Shown piece by piece: positions 15,920 to 25,767 of a DNA stretch of 64,000 nt. Both the position numbers and the translations under genes were made by a program. Source of the DNA: Halorubrum sp. DM2. Lineage in GTDB: Archaea; Halobacteriota; Halobacteria; Halobacteriales; Haloferacaceae. The first letter of the stretch is position 1, and the number at the start of each line of letters is the position of its first letter. Under the pieces are notes generated by a model, which saw only the letters and a list, made by a program, of their open reading frames with translations, made no database searches and was not told the DNA's origin. The stretch is from contig NZ_LR594487.1 of assembly GCF_901686465.1 (NCBI RefSeq), forward strand, positions 716,894 through 780,893, written 5' to 3'.

Positions 15920-17241
15920 GCGTCACCTCCTTCCGCGTGGCCCTCCGCACTCCCCGCCTCCTCCAGCACGAACTCCGCGAGCGTCGGAACGAACGTCCCG
16001 ATGTCGGTGACCATCCCGATCGCCTGCGCGGAGCCGCGGTCGAGCAGTTGGGTGACGGTGGCGGGGTTGATGTCGACGCAGACGGTCTTCGTCGTCGACG
16101 GGAGGCAGTTCCCGACCGCGACCGAGTGGAGCAGCGTGGCGAGCATGATCACGAGGTCGGCCTCGTGGGCCTGCTCGCGGATCGCGTTCTGCGCTTCCAC
16201 CGCGTCGGTGATCGTGTCCGGGAGCGGCCCGTCGTCGCGGATCGACCCCGCGAGGACGGTGTCTACGTCGTTTTCAACGCACTCGTACATCACTCCCTCC
16301 GTGACGATCCCCTCCTCGACGGCGGCCTCGATCCCGCCCGCCCGGATAATCTCCGAGATGGTCCAGATGTGGTGTTTGTGGCCCTTCCGGGGGTGTTCGA
16401 GCGTCTCCACGTCCATCCCGAGCGACGTGCCGTAGATGGAGCGTTCGAGGTCGTGGGTGGCGAACCCGTTGCCCGCCGAGAGCGCGTCCACGTAGCCCGC
16501 TGCGACCAAGTCGGCGAGCGCGTTGCCAGCCCCCGAGTGGATCACCGCGGGGCCGGCGACGACCATCACGTTGCCCCCGTCTTCTTTCACCGCGCGCAGT
16601 TCCGCGGCGACCTCGCGGATCGTCGACTCGGAGGGGCGCTCGGCGGAGACGCCGCCCTGCATGAAGCCGAACGCGCCGCCGCCGCTCCGCGGGCGCTCCG
16701 GCGGGTTCACCCGGATCCCGGACTCGTCGGTCGCGACGAGGTCCCCCTCCTCGACCGCGTTGAGCGTCTTGGTGTACGCGCGCGGACCGCCGTCGGTCTC
16801 GTCGTCGCCCGAGGCGTCCGCTCGGTTCCCCTCGCCGGCGTCCGCTGCCGGCTCGGGTTCGACCACCAGCGCGCAGTCCATCTCGATCCGCTCGACCGCG
16901 ATCCACTCGCCGCCGTACAGCACCTCAGTCGGGTGGTTCGTGGTGGAGTAGAAGTTCGGCGGGACCACCTTGTCCGCGGGCGCGGCGACGAGGTTCACCT
17001 CCGAGGGGTCCTCCAGCACCGCCCCGTTCTGGTGGAGTTCGTGGAGGATCGCCCGCAGCGTCTCGGTGTCGTCGGCGGAGACGGTCAGCCGGCAGTACGA
17101 CTCCTCCGTCTCGTGTTTCCCGACGTCGAACTGCTCGACGTCGAACGATCCGCCGAGGTCCATCACCGCACCGAAGCAGCGCTGCATCGTACCGCTGTCG
17201 ATGATGTGTCCCTCGAGTTCGACGGTCCGCGAGCGGGTCAT
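15916..17241 (-). CDS. TIGR00300 / LOR-SDH domain protein, archaeal ornithine cyclodeaminase type
   Basis: A 441-residue protein with an N-terminal LOR/SDH-like domain (VELEGHIIDSGTMQRCFGAV, then FYSTTNHPTEVLYGGEWI) and a C-terminal nucleotide-binding domain containing VVAGPAVIHSGAGNALADLV. Members of this family in methanogens convert ornithine to proline and ammonia with NAD. An acidic linker (about 135-155) is typical of haloarchaea. ATG at 17239-17241. It is coupled to a GNAT gene downstream. The activity is family-based. Confidence 0.82.
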   Translation of the reverse strand: MTRSRTVELEGHIIDSGTMQRCFGAVMDLGGSFDVEQFDVGKHETEESYCRLTVSADDTETLRAILHELHQNGAVLEDPSEVNLVAAPADKVVPPNFYSTTNHPTEVLYGGEWIAVERIEMDCALVVEPEPAADAGEGNRADASGDDETDGGPRAYTKTLNAVEEGDLVATDESGIRVNPPERPRSGGGAFGFMQGGVSAERPSESTIREVAAELRAVKEDGGNVMVVAGPAVIHSGAGNALADLVAAGYVDALSAGNGFATHDLERSIYGTSLGMDVETLEHPRKGHKHHIWTISEIIRAGGIEAAVEEGIVTEGVMYECVENDVDTVLAGSIRDDGPLPDTITDAVEAQNAIREQAHEADLVIMLATLLHSVAVGNCLPSTTKTVCVDINPATVTQLLDRGSAQAIGMVTDIGTFVPTLAEFVLEEAGSAEGHAEGGDA

Positions 17242-17349
17242 ACGGGTCCGTCGCGCCCGCCGGGGAAACGCGTTTCCCTCAAGCGGGAGGCAGTTTTTCG
17301 CAACCGCCGGAGAGAAGCGTTTTCACGGCCCGGAAGTCGGTGACCCGCC

Positions 17350-19251
17350 TCAGATCAGCCCGAGCGCGGTGAGGATCTGGTTGCCGAAGATCATCGCGAT
17401 CAGCCCGGCCAGCATCACCAGCCCGGACGAGACCGTGATGGTCCGCACCGCCGCGTGGCGATCGCTGATCGGGACCCGGCTGACCACCGCCTCGGCGACC
17501 ATCCGCAGGATTCGGCCACCGTCGAGCGGGAACGCCGGCAGGCAGTTAAAAAGCGCCAGCTGGATGTTGATCCACCCCGACCAGAAGAGGAGGTTCGCCA
17601 GCAGGAAGACGCCGCCGCCCAGCGCCGCGAGCGGCCCCTCGACGACGAAGAAGTTGGTCAGGTCGCCGGTAAAGCCCGCGAAGTTGAACGGGAGCCCGAA
17701 CAGGCTGCCGAGCGGGAGGATCAGCGCGACGAACACCAAGCCGAGCGGCGAGTCGGTGACCCCGCCGAGCGCGAGCCCGTCGCCCGCGCCTTCACCGCCC
17801 TCGCCGCCGAGCAGTTCGAGGTACGCGCCCGCGGGGTACTCGGTGACGCCCACGTCGTCAAGCGCGAGGCCGCTCGTGCCGGGGAAGACGCTGACCCCGA
17901 TGAACCCGCCGTCGCGGTTCGGGTGCGGGTCGAGTTCCACGTCGTAGGTCTCGCGCTCGCCGTCGGAATCGTACACCGTGACGGGGACGGTCTCGCCCGC
18001 GTCGCGGTCGCCGAGGACCGCGGAGAGCGCCTCGTTGTCGACGACGCGCTCGCCGTCGATCGAGACGATCGTCAGCGGCTCGCCGAGGGCCGCCCCCTCG
18101 TCGTGGATCGGGCCGCCCTCCTGAACGCCGACGACGTACGCGCCGATCGGTACGTCCGGGACGGTGACGGCGACCTCGCCGTCCGCGGTCTCGACGGTCG
18201 AGGCGTCCTCGGCCCCGGGGGCGTCGCGGACCGGGTCGAGGACGCTCGCGTTGCCGGTCACGGTGAGCGTCGCGCGCTCGTCGTCGCCGACCGCGGCGAA
18301 GAAGTCCGACTCGATCGCGACGCGCTCGCCGTTCACGGCCGCGACCGTCACGGGCGATTCCCCGATCGTCACGTTGAGCGGGTTGCCGCCGGCGGAGCCG
18401 ACGACCTGTAGCTCGCGGTCGACCGTCACCGTTTCTCTCCGCTCGCCGTCGTCGACGGTGAGCGCGACCGAGTCGCCCGCGTCGGCGATCGCCGACTCGA
18501 ACTCGCCGCTCGTCTCGATCGGGGTCCCCGCGACCTCGACGATCCGGTCGCCCTGCGAGATGTCCGCCGCGGCCGCCGGGGAGCCGGGGTTCACCTCGCC
18601 GACCGCGTAGCCCGCCGCGGGCGAGATGGCCCCCACGACGGGACCAAAGAGGAGCGCGAAGACGACGACCGTCAGCACCGTGTTCGCGGTGACGCCCGCC
18701 GCGAACATCCGGGCGCGGGCACCGCGGGAGGCCGCCTGCGTCGCCTCCTCGTCGGGTTCGACGAACGCGCCGACGGGGAGCAGCGCGAAGAAGACGAGCC
18801 CCATCGAGTCGATGTCGATGCCCTCGACCCGACAGAGGAGCCCGTGTGCCCCCTCGTGGATCACCATCGCCACCGCGAGGCCGGCGACGATCTCGGGCGC
18901 GACGGAGAGGGGGAGGAAGTCGTTGACGCCCGGGATGATGAGGAAGTTCTGCGGCTGCTGGATCGCCGAGGGCTGCGCGTTCGTGAACGCCGACATCGCC
19001 GACGAGAGGATGAGCGCGAACGACGCCACCATCGCCACCAAGGCCCCGCCCAGCCCGAGGTTGGCGACCGCGCGCCAGAACCGCTTCGGCGTCGCGAGCC
19101 GTCCGAGGAAGGCGCGGCCGCGGAGGGTCCGGAGGGTCAACACCGGACCGGAGACGCGGACCGCGTCCGGGAGGATCCCCCTGTTCCGCAGCCACATCGC
19201 GACCGCGGAGTACGCGAGGACGCCCGTCAGCACCCAGAACAACGTGTTCAT
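17350..19251 (-). CDS. Site-2-type membrane zinc metalloprotease (M50) with PDZ insertions
   Basis: A 633-residue membrane protease. The zinc motif HEGAHG is at residues 132-137, and the third ligand lies in NCLPAFPLDGGRIL near residue 575. Between them is a long exposed region (about 215-520) with PDZ-like segments: NPGSPAAAADISQGDRIVEV and IHDEGAALGEPLTIVSIDGE. Such proteases cut membrane-bound substrates to release signals. ATG at 19249-19251 begins MNTLFWVLTGVLAYSAVAMW with a membrane helix; a longer in-frame reading to 19890 covers the divergent DoxX gene and is rejected. Confidence 0.92.
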   Translation of the reverse strand: MNTLFWVLTGVLAYSAVAMWLRNRGILPDAVRVSGPVLTLRTLRGRAFLGRLATPKRFWRAVANLGLGGALVAMVASFALILSSAMSAFTNAQPSAIQQPQNFLIIPGVNDFLPLSVAPEIVAGLAVAMVIHEGAHGLLCRVEGIDIDSMGLVFFALLPVGAFVEPDEEATQAASRGARARMFAAGVTANTVLTVVVFALLFGPVVGAISPAAGYAVGEVNPGSPAAAADISQGDRIVEVAGTPIETSGEFESAIADAGDSVALTVDDGERRETVTVDRELQVVGSAGGNPLNVTIGESPVTVAAVNGERVAIESDFFAAVGDDERATLTVTGNASVLDPVRDAPGAEDASTVETADGEVAVTVPDVPIGAYVVGVQEGGPIHDEGAALGEPLTIVSIDGERVVDNEALSAVLGDRDAGETVPVTVYDSDGERETYDVELDPHPNRDGGFIGVSVFPGTSGLALDDVGVTEYPAGAYLELLGGEGGEGAGDGLALGGVTDSPLGLVFVALILPLGSLFGLPFNFAGFTGDLTNFFVVEGPLAALGGGVFLLANLLFWSGWINIQLALFNCLPAFPLDGGRILRMVAEAVVSRVPISDRHAAVRTITVSSGLVMLAGLIAMIFGNQILTALGLI

Positions 19252-19364
19252 TACCGACGCATTGGGTTCGACCGTCCCTAAGGGGTTCGGTTCCGGGGAC
19301 CCGGGCGAGGGTTCCGGGAACCCGCCGCCGAGGACTGATACCCCTCCCGCCCGTGTGGCGAGGT

Positions 19365-19856
19365 ATGACCGACGACGAGACCGACTCTGACCCCGAAGCT
19401 GACTCCGACGACCCCGACCGATCGCTCGCGCCGCTGATGGGCGCGACGTACGTCGCCGCCGGAATAGCTCACTTCCTCGCGCCGAAGCGGTTCGCCGCGG
19501 CGATCCCGCCGTCGTTCCCGCGGCCGGTCGGGCTCGTGTACCTCTCCGGAATCGCCGAAGTCGTCCTCGGAGCCGGCGTCGCGCTGCGGCGGACGCGACG
19601 CCCGTCTGCGTGGGGGATCGTCGCCCTCCTCGTCGCCGTGTTCCCGGCCAACGTCCACCTCGCTCGGAGCGACGTGCTGAACGACCTCGTCCCGGAGCGG
19701 TTCGCGGATATCGCGCGGCTGGCGGCGTGGGTCCGCCTCCCGTTTCAGGCGGTCCTGATCGGCTGGGCGCTCCGGTACGCGCGCTCGGAGGAAACGTCGA
19801 TGTCCGAGGCGGAACCGGACCCGTCGATGTCCGAGGCGGAGCCGGACCGGGCGTAG
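19365..19856 (+). CDS. DoxX-like four-span membrane protein
   Basis: About 163 residues with four spans: LMGATYVAAGIAHFLAPKRF, LVYLSGIAEVVLGAGVAL, WGIVALLVAVFPANVHLA and a last one around LPFQAVLIGWALRYA. This layout and the NVHLA motif are typical of DoxX/DUF4870-like proteins linked to quinone or thiosulfate oxidation in some archaea, though the role here is unknown. ATG at 19365 follows GCGAGGT. The tail carries a 27-bp in-frame tandem duplication (19797-19850) that repeats SMSEAEPDP. Divergent from the S2P protease. Confidence 0.78.
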   Translation: MTDDETDSDPEADSDDPDRSLAPLMGATYVAAGIAHFLAPKRFAAAIPPSFPRPVGLVYLSGIAEVVLGAGVALRRTRRPSAWGIVALLVAVFPANVHLARSDVLNDLVPERFADIARLAAWVRLPFQAVLIGWALRYARSEETSMSEAEPDPSMSEAEPDRA

Positions 19857-19919
19857 CCCGGCAGGCGAGACGCCGCCGCGAACTCAACACCCAAGTACCC
19901 CCCGGTCCAACCGTGGCCC

Positions 19920-20159
19920 ATGATCGCGCTCATCGACTTCGTCTCGCGGCTGGTCGGCGACGTCGGCCGGTTCGTCGACATCTTCCTGAACGACCTGATC
20001 CTCGGCGCGGGCGACCCGCTGTCGGCGCTCCTCGTCGTCGTCGGACAGGTCCTGCTCGTCAGTGCGGTGGCCGTGCTGGGCTACGCGGCGGTCGGCGCGC
20101 TTCTGGGCGAGATCGGCGTTGACCTCCCGGCGCTCGGCGGCCGCGGTCGCTCGGAATAG
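19920..20159 (+). CDS. Small membrane protein, unknown function
   Basis: A 79-residue protein with an amphipathic N-terminus (MIALIDFVSRLVGDVGRFVD) and one or two hydrophobic helices (LSALLVVVGQVLLVSAVAVL, then GYAAVGALLGEIG). ATG at 19920 follows a pyrimidine-rich leader. I do not recognise the family. It runs toward the chemotaxis gene on the other strand, with 12 bp between the two stops. Confidence 0.6.
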   Translation: MIALIDFVSRLVGDVGRFVDIFLNDLILGAGDPLSALLVVVGQVLLVSAVAVLGYAAVGALLGEIGVDLPALGGRGRSE

Positions 20160-20171
20160 CGGCTCCCTTCC

Positions 20172-21911
20172 TCAGTCGTCGTCGCCGGTCGTCGCCGAGC
20201 GCGCTCCGGCGTCTCCCGGCGGGCCCGACGCTCCCGGGCCGCGGACCGCGTTTCCGGTCCCAGCGTCCCCGTCCGGCACCTCGAACTCCGTCAGCCGCGC
20301 CAGTAGCTCGTCGGACTGGTCCGAGAGGGTGTGAACCCGCCCCGTCACCTCGGAGACGGTCGCGGTCTGTTCCTCTGCCGCGGCCGCGACGGTCTCGGCT
20401 TCGGTGGCGGTCTGCTTGCTCACGGAGGCGACCCCGTCGACCATGTCGACGACCTCCTGCGTCGTGCGCGCCTGGTCGTCCGTCGCGTCGCTGATCTCTT
20501 GGACGGTCTCGTCGACGGTCGTCACGTCCTCGACGACCCCCTCGAACTCCCGCAGCGTGGACTCGATCGTCTCGACGCCCTCCGCGACCTGCGTCTCCAT
20601 CGCCTCTGCGTCGGCGGCGGTCTCGGCCGACGCCTCCTGAACCGCCTCGATCCGCCCGGAGATCTCCGCGGCGGACTCGCGGGTCTCCTCCGCGAGCGAC
20701 TTCACCTCGTCGGCGACGACCGCGAACCCGTCGCCCGAGCCGTCGGCGCGCGCCGCCTCGATCGAGGCGTTCAGCGCGAGCAGGTTGGTCTCCTCGGCGA
20801 TCTCGTCGATCACGGCCGCGATCTCGTCGATCTCGCCGACCCGCTCCGCGAGGTCGGTGACCGCGGCGGCCGTCTCGCCGATCCGCGTCTCCAGCGTCTC
20901 CAGTTCCGCGATCGCCTCGGCGGCCTCCTCTCGTCCCGACCGACCGCGTTCGGCGGCGTCGCGGGCCGTTTCGGCGGCGTCGTCCGCGCTCGCCGCGATC
21001 TCTTCGACCGTCGCCGACAGCGTGTTCATCTCGCCGGCGATCGCCTCCAGCTCGTCGGTCTGTTCGGCCGCGCCGTCCGAGATCTCCTGGACCGAGCCGG
21101 CGACGTCGCCGCTCGCGTCGTCGACCTCGTCCATGCTCGCGCGCACGTCGTCCGCGGTCCCGGCCACGTCCGCCGTGAACGCGCCCACGTCGCCGAGCGT
21201 CTCGCCGAGCGTCGCGACGAGCCGGTTGTAGTTGTCGACCAGTTCGTCGTACCGCTGCCCGTCGGTCGCCAGCGCGGCCCCGTCGATCGTCGCGGTCAGG
21301 TCGCCGGCCTGCGCCCGCTCCGCGGCGTCGCCGAACGCGTCGACGAGCGCCTCCATCTCGGTGGTGTACGCGGCGAGGTTGTCGGCCATCTCGTCGAGCG
21401 ACTCGCCGAAGGAGCCGGGGACCTCCTCGTCGAGCGCCGGATCATCGAACTCCTGTGCCGCGATCGCCTCCGCCTGCGCGGAGACGGTGGTGAGGTAGCC
21501 GCGAACCTCGTCGAACGCGCCGACAAGGCTCCCGATCTCGTCGGGCTGGCTCGGGTCGAGCGCCGCGTCGTCGGTCCCGCCGGCCCCGCTCAGGTCGCCG
21601 GCGGCGATCGCCTCAGCCTCGCGCTCCAGCGCCCGGATCGGCCCGGCGAAGTCGCGGCGGACGATGAGGAGGGTGTTGTAGATAGCGACGACGGCCCCGG
21701 CGAACAGGACCCCGGAGATCACGTATGCGGCGGTCCCGTCGACGAGGAACTGCGTGAGGAAGATGCCGACGGTGACGAGGAACTGGATGCCGACGGCCGT
21801 GACGACTTTCCGCTCTATGGACTCCGTGACGCCGAGCGCGTCCATGGTCCGCCACAGGAGGGCCTCGTACCGCCCGCGGATCCCCGGGCGGCGCTGTCGT
21901 GTCGTGGACAT
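20172..21911 (-). CDS. Methyl-accepting chemotaxis transducer (no external sensor)
   Basis: A 579-residue transducer. Two adjacent spans (about residues 36-60 and 63-85) are joined by only a few residues, so there is no extracellular sensor. HAMP-like segment [19 protein letters not shown] follows. The signalling hairpin tip is [20 protein letters not shown], and long Ala/Glu/Asp-rich helices on both sides carry methylation-type heptads. It probably senses membrane state, works with a receptor partner, or detects cytosolic cues. No che or receptor gene is adjacent. ATG at 21909-21911. Confidence 0.92.
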   Translation of the reverse strand: MSTTRQRRPGIRGRYEALLWRTMDALGVTESIERKVVTAVGIQFLVTVGIFLTQFLVDGTAAYVISGVLFAGAVVAIYNTLLIVRRDFAGPIRALEREAEAIAAGDLSGAGGTDDAALDPSQPDEIGSLVGAFDEVRGYLTTVSAQAEAIAAQEFDDPALDEEVPGSFGESLDEMADNLAAYTTEMEALVDAFGDAAERAQAGDLTATIDGAALATDGQRYDELVDNYNRLVATLGETLGDVGAFTADVAGTADDVRASMDEVDDASGDVAGSVQEISDGAAEQTDELEAIAGEMNTLSATVEEIAASADDAAETARDAAERGRSGREEAAEAIAELETLETRIGETAAAVTDLAERVGEIDEIAAVIDEIAEETNLLALNASIEAARADGSGDGFAVVADEVKSLAEETRESAAEISGRIEAVQEASAETAADAEAMETQVAEGVETIESTLREFEGVVEDVTTVDETVQEISDATDDQARTTQEVVDMVDGVASVSKQTATEAETVAAAAEEQTATVSEVTGRVHTLSDQSDELLARLTEFEVPDGDAGTGNAVRGPGASGPPGDAGARSATTGDDD

Positions 21912-22016
21912 ATTCGGACCTCGATGAGAACGGGTTATGAACCTCCCGGCGGCGTTATCACGAGCGATTCTCGATTGTCACCGACCGGGAATCCGGTCGG
22001 CCGGAGTCCGGTCGGA

Positions 22017-23000
22017 TTAAAAGTGGTCGCCGACCGCTTCGGCCGCGAGGTCGACGGCCGATTCGAGGTCGGGCCCGAGCGGCGAGCCGACGACGAGCCC
22101 GTCGGCGTGGTCGGCGACGGCGGCGGCGCGCTCGCGGACGGTCTCGGGCGTGCCCGCCATACAGAACGCGTCGATCATCGCGGGGGTCACGCGCTCGAAC
22201 GCCGCGGAGAACTCCCCGGCGGAGACCGACTCGCCGATCGCGCTCGCCGCGTCCGGGTCGATCCCGTGTCGCTTCAGGACGGGCGGGGCCGCGCCCGCGG
22301 CGATGAACGCGACCGGCGGTCGGGCGGCCTCGCGGGCGGCGTTCTCCTCTTCCGCGACCGACACCGCGGCGTAGGCGATCAGGTCGAACTCGCCCCGGCC
22401 GTCGGGGCGGTCGTCGAGCCCGTCGTCGACCTGCTCGCGGGCCCACGCCAGGTCCTTCGGGTGCGATCCGTTGTAGAGGAGTCCGTCCGCGTGTTTCGCG
22501 GCCATCCGGCACATGTGGGGGCCCTCGCCGCCGACGTGGACTGGAATATCCGCGCCCTGCGGCGGCTCGTAGTTGAGGCCCGCGTCGGCGGCGTCGAAGG
22601 TCCCCTCGTGGTCGACGCGTTCGCCGGCCCACAGCTTCTGGGCGGTCTTGAACGCCTCCAGCACGGGGCGGAGGCCGCGTTCGTCTTCGAGTCCGAGGTT
22701 CGCGAGCGTCGAGGGGTCGCCGGGGCCGAGTCCGAAGACGGCCCGGCCCGCCGAGGCCTCGTCGAGGGTGGCGACCTTCGAGGCGAGCGTCACGGGGTGG
22801 GTCTCGTAGGGGTTGGCGACGCCCGGGCCGAGCCGGACCGAGTCCGTGGCGGCCGCGAGCCGCGAGAGGAACGCCCACGGGTCGCGGTTGTTGTAGTGAC
22901 ACGTCGAGTAGACGGCGTCGTAGCCGGCCTCCTCGGCGCGGACGCCGAGGTCGACGAGGCGGTGCAGCTCGTGTTCTGGGGTGAGTTCGATGCCGAGCAT
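22017..23000 (-). CDS. LLM-class F420-dependent oxidoreductase, Mer-like
   Basis: A 327-residue TIM-barrel enzyme of the luciferase-like F420 family, starting MLGIELTPEHELHRLVDLGV. VRLGPGVANPYETHPVTLAS and GRAVFGLGPGDPSTL match methylenetetrahydromethanopterin reductase (Mer). In haloarchaea, which make folate-type C1 carriers, these proteins are annotated as Mer but the natural substrate is uncertain. It starts 2 bp after the stop of cofE, so the pair that makes and uses F420 is co-transcribed. Confidence 0.85.
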   Translation of the reverse strand: MLGIELTPEHELHRLVDLGVRAEEAGYDAVYSTCHYNNRDPWAFLSRLAAATDSVRLGPGVANPYETHPVTLASKVATLDEASAGRAVFGLGPGDPSTLANLGLEDERGLRPVLEAFKTAQKLWAGERVDHEGTFDAADAGLNYEPPQGADIPVHVGGEGPHMCRMAAKHADGLLYNGSHPKDLAWAREQVDDGLDDRPDGRGEFDLIAYAAVSVAEEENAAREAARPPVAFIAAGAAPPVLKRHGIDPDAASAIGESVSAGEFSAAFERVTPAMIDAFCMAGTPETVRERAAAVADHADGLVVGSPLGPDLESAVDLAAEAVGDHF

Positions 23001-23002
23001 GG

Positions 23003-23758
23003 TTATTCCTCGAAGCGCCACTCTCGCAGGGCCTGGCGGACGAAGTCGCCGTCGACCTCGCGGAAGTGGTTGTCCGATCCCTCGTGGTCGCCGAAACTCC
23101 AGTCGCGGACGACGACGACCGGGGTTCCCCCGTCGCCCTCGCCGGCGACGAGGTTGGCGGCGGCGGCGAGTTCGTCGATCACGTTCTGGACGGTGACGCC
23201 CATCTCGCGGCCGTCGCGGTCGCGCTCGCCGCGCCAGTCGCGGCTGGCGGGCAGGCCGGCCCACCCGATCGCGACCCCGCGCTGGCCGTGGCGGAAGGGC
23301 CGCCCGCAGGTGTCGCTGACGACGACGCGGTCGGCCGCGAGCCCCTCCCGGATCCGGTCGGCGCTCTCGGAGGGGCGGTCTGGGAGCAGAAGCAGGTCGC
23401 CGTCGGGAACGTTCGACCGGTCGATTCCGGCGTTGACGCCGATGTGGCCGAACCGCGTCGCGGTGAGGAGGAACGGGGCCTCCATGATCAGCTCCGTCGA
23501 CTCCTCGATGACGGCCTGCGCGAACCGGGGGTCCTTCTCCTCGCCGGAGACCTCCGCGAGGCGGTCGGCGACCTCGTTCGCGCGCGACCCGGCCGGGAAG
23601 TCGTCGAGGTCGAAGACGCGCCCCTCGGCCTTCGAGACGACCGTACTCGCGACGACGACCACGTCGTCCGCGCGGAGGTCGACGCGCTCGTCGATCATGG
23701 CCGCCAGGTCGTCTCCCTCCCGGATCTCTGGGAGGTCCGGAACCGCGAACAGCTCCAT
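23003..23758 (-). CDS. cofE: Coenzyme F420-0:L-glutamate ligase
   Basis: A 251-residue enzyme that adds glutamates to F420-0 with GTP. Characteristic segments are VVVASTVVSKAEGRVFDLDD, ATRFGHIGVNAGIDRSNVPD, VVSDTCGRPFRHGQRGVAIG and VQNVIDELAAAANLVAGEGD, all typical of CofE. ATG at 23756-23758. Its downstream partner is the F420-dependent Mer-like reductase, 2 bp away. Length agrees with archaeal CofE. Confidence 0.93.
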   Translation of the reverse strand: MELFAVPDLPEIREGDDLAAMIDERVDLRADDVVVVASTVVSKAEGRVFDLDDFPAGSRANEVADRLAEVSGEEKDPRFAQAVIEESTELIMEAPFLLTATRFGHIGVNAGIDRSNVPDGDLLLLPDRPSESADRIREGLAADRVVVSDTCGRPFRHGQRGVAIGWAGLPASRDWRGERDRDGREMGVTVQNVIDELAAAANLVAGEGDGGTPVVVVRDWSFGDHEGSDNHFREVDGDFVRQALREWRFEE

Positions 23759-24009
23759 GCGATCACCTGCGCCGCGACGATGAAAAACCCCGCCGGTACC
23801 GGGCCGGTTTGACGGTATCGGGGGTGTGATCCAGACCGATCGGGACTGACTGCCATCAGTTGAATCCGTTTTTCAGCAGTAGAACTGGGTAATCGGTGTA
23901 CATTCACTTGTGTAATCCGCATTATTTTGGTCAAGTAATAGAATATAAGGCGAACACTAATTGTTTTAGCCAAGCTGTTTTCCGTGGCGACGACCGACTG
24001 ACGCCCGCG

Positions 24010-24120
24010 ATGAGTGACACACCGACCGAAGAGGAATCGGACCTGATCGAGACGCGAACGCGCGTCCCCTCGGAAGACGACGAACGCGACCGTATCGTGA
24101 CGCAGACGCGCGCCCCGTGA
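24010..24120 (+). CDS. Small acidic protein with internal repeat
   Basis: A 36-residue peptide, [20 protein letters not shown] followed by a second copy-like segment ending IVTQTRAP. The paired motif (I-E/V-T-R/Q-T-R-V/A-P) is 17 residues apart. The upstream 250 bp is AT-rich for this genome and contains TATA-like stretches near 23923-23947, so a promoter is plausible. Codon bias is haloarchaeal. Function is unknown; it may be one of the many haloarchaeal small proteins. Confidence 0.5.
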   Translation: MSDTPTEEESDLIETRTRVPSEDDERDRIVTQTRAP

Positions 24121-24211
24121 TCGGGCGCGGACGGCGGCTCCGCCCGTTTTTTCGTCGGCTTCCGCTGGCTCCGTTCGTACGCCTTATAACCGGCTCGGCC
24201 AATGGCGTACC

Positions 24212-24715
24212 GTGGACTTACACGTCCGGTACGAGGGCGACGACGACCCCGACAAGTGTACGGCGCGGAAGCTCGCGCGCTTCGACCTCGCGGAGCTTCA
24301 TCGCTCGGACCGCGCCACGCCGTACGGCGTCGTGTTAAACCCCCACGCCGAGCGCGCGCTCTCGCCGGCGGACGCCGAGCGCGCCCGCGAGAACGCCCTC
24401 GTCGCGCTCGACTGCTCGTGGGAGTCGGCGGGCGAGAAGATGTTCTCGCTGCCGGGCGAACACCGCGCGCTGCCGTACCTCGTCGCCGCCAACCCCGTGA
24501 ACTTCGGGCGGCCGATGAAGCTCACGACCGTCGAGGCGTTCGCGGCCGCGCTGATACTCCTCGGCGAGCGCGACCACGCCGAGCGGATCCTCTCGAAGTT
24601 CACGTGGGGCGAGACGTTCCTCGAACTCAACGACGAACCGCTCCGTCGGTACGCCGACTGCGAGGACTCCGCGGAGATCGTCGCGGTCCAACAGGAGTAC
24701 CTCGACCGGGAGTAG
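24212..24715 (+). CDS. tsr3: Tsr3-family rRNA aminocarboxypropyltransferase (DUF367)
   Basis: A 167-residue protein: [60 protein letters not shown] and [20 protein letters not shown] are all typical of Tsr3, which transfers the 3-amino-3-carboxypropyl group of SAM to a methylpseudouridine in small-subunit rRNA. A GTG start at 24212 is only about 25 bp after TATA-like CTTATAAC (24183-24190), so the mRNA is probably leaderless. Length matches the archaeal family. Confidence 0.93.
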   Translation: MDLHVRYEGDDDPDKCTARKLARFDLAELHRSDRATPYGVVLNPHAERALSPADAERARENALVALDCSWESAGEKMFSLPGEHRALPYLVAANPVNFGRPMKLTTVEAFAAALILLGERDHAERILSKFTWGETFLELNDEPLRRYADCEDSAEIVAVQQEYLDRE

Positions 24716-24807
24716 CCCGGGAACGGGCGAGCTCGGTTCACAGTCGACACCAGAACCGAGCGGGGGTGAGACAAGCCTTTTGCCCGAATCGGACGTACGA
24801 TCGGTCG

Positions 24808-25281
24808 ATGGTATCCACAGGCGACGCCGCACCCACGTTCACCGCGACGGTCGGCACGAGCGACCACGAACCGTTCGACCTCGACGAGGAGATCGGCGAC
24901 GGGCCGGTCGTCCTGGCCTTCTTCCCCGGCGCGTTCACGCCGCCGTGTACGAACGAGATGATCGCGTTCCAGGAGCGCGCCGACGCGTTCGCGGACGCGG
25001 GCGCGACGCTGTTCGGGATCAGTGCCGACTCGCCGTTCTCGCAGGGCGCGTTCCGCGAGGAGCACGGGATCGAGTTCGACCTCGTGAGCGACATGGCCGG
25101 CGACGCCATCCGGGCGTACGGCCTCGAAATCGATATCGCCGACCTGGGGCTTCACGGGATCGCCAACCGGGCAGTGTTCGTGATCGACGACGACGGCGAG
25201 ATCGTCTACGACTGGGTCGCCGACGACCCCACGAACGAGCCGGACTACGAGGCTGTGCTGGACGCGGTCGAGAGCGCTTAG
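24808..25281 (+). CDS. Peroxiredoxin (AhpC/TSA, single-Cys)
   Basis: A 157-residue redoxin that reduces peroxides. The peroxidatic Cys47 is in AFFPGAFTPPCTNEM, the P-x3-T-x2-C active site. No other cysteine is present, so it would work as a 1-Cys enzyme or with an external thiol. The ending AVFVIDDDGEIVYDWVADDP matches the AhpE/Prx branch. ATG at 24808. Repeat copy 1 follows directly after the stop. Confidence 0.9.
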   Translation: MVSTGDAAPTFTATVGTSDHEPFDLDEEIGDGPVVLAFFPGAFTPPCTNEMIAFQERADAFADAGATLFGISADSPFSQGAFREEHGIEFDLVSDMAGDAIRAYGLEIDIADLGLHGIANRAVFVIDDDGEIVYDWVADDPTNEPDYEAVLDAVESA

Positions 25282-25368
25282 GACAGCGACGTGCTGGCCG
25301 ATCACGGTCCAGCGACACCCGAATTTCTGTTTTTCACTGCTGCTGACGCATCGTCGATCGACACGACT

Positions 25369-25741
25369 ACCGAAGCCCCGGCCGCTCGACTGTACGTGAC
25401 TTCCTTCGGTGAGAGCGACTCCGTGACCGAGACCACCGAAGCCCCAGCCGGGAGGCGGACAGACGCTCGCTGTGCTCCTCGCTCGGTCGCTTCGCTCCCT
25501 CGTTGCGGTGCTTGCGTCGCCTCTGCCCGCCTCCCGGCTGCCCCTTCGAGTCCCGCCTCACCCCGCCCCGCACAGCCTCACGCCTCCCCAGCCTCGTCGG
25601 CCGGCCTCCGCTTCGCTCCGGCCGCCCGACTCCCTCGCGCGGCGCTCTCGCCGGCGGCTTCGCCGCCGGCTGTCCGAGGGACCTTCGGTCCCTCGCTACT
25701 CGCGCCCCTAAAAGGGCGCTCGGAGGCGCGCGCCGACCGGA
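25369..25741 (+). repeat. Modular hairpin repeat, copy 1
   Basis: First of four related intergenic elements. Box A at 25435-25450 (ACCGAAGCCCCAGCCG), with a degenerate extra box A at 25369-25384. A 17-bp inverted repeat (25447-25463 and 25522-25538) encloses the core 25462-25521. Box B 25539-25599, hairpin 1 25599-25624, box C 25627-25646, hairpin 2 25650-25670 (stem GCCGGCGGC, loop TTC), hairpin 3 25676-25694 (stem GAGGGACC, TTCG loop), extra hairpin 25702-25719, box D 25720-25740. Lies between the peroxiredoxin and the P-type ATPase. Not coding: reading frames here follow only palindromic composition. Confidence 0.85.
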
Positions 25742-25767
25742 AAACGGGTGAGTAGTGGCCGAGAATG

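Noticed and set aside
19252-19890. N-terminal extension of the S2P protease to 846 residues
   Set aside because: It reads antisense through the DoxX-like gene with Arg/Pro-rich sequence. The membrane protein naturally starts at the ATG at 19249-19251.
20331-23783. A 1150-codon plus-strand reading frame
   Set aside because: It lies antisense to the chemotaxis transducer, Mer-like and cofE genes, and its sequence is composition-driven (Arg, Val, Gly, Asp).
25291-25755. A 154-codon plus-strand reading frame over repeat copy 1, and similar frames over the other copies
   Set aside because: The frames are rich in Arg, Ser, Pro and Ala, are not conserved in phase among the copies, and cross palindromic hairpins. 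They are by-products of GC-rich composition.
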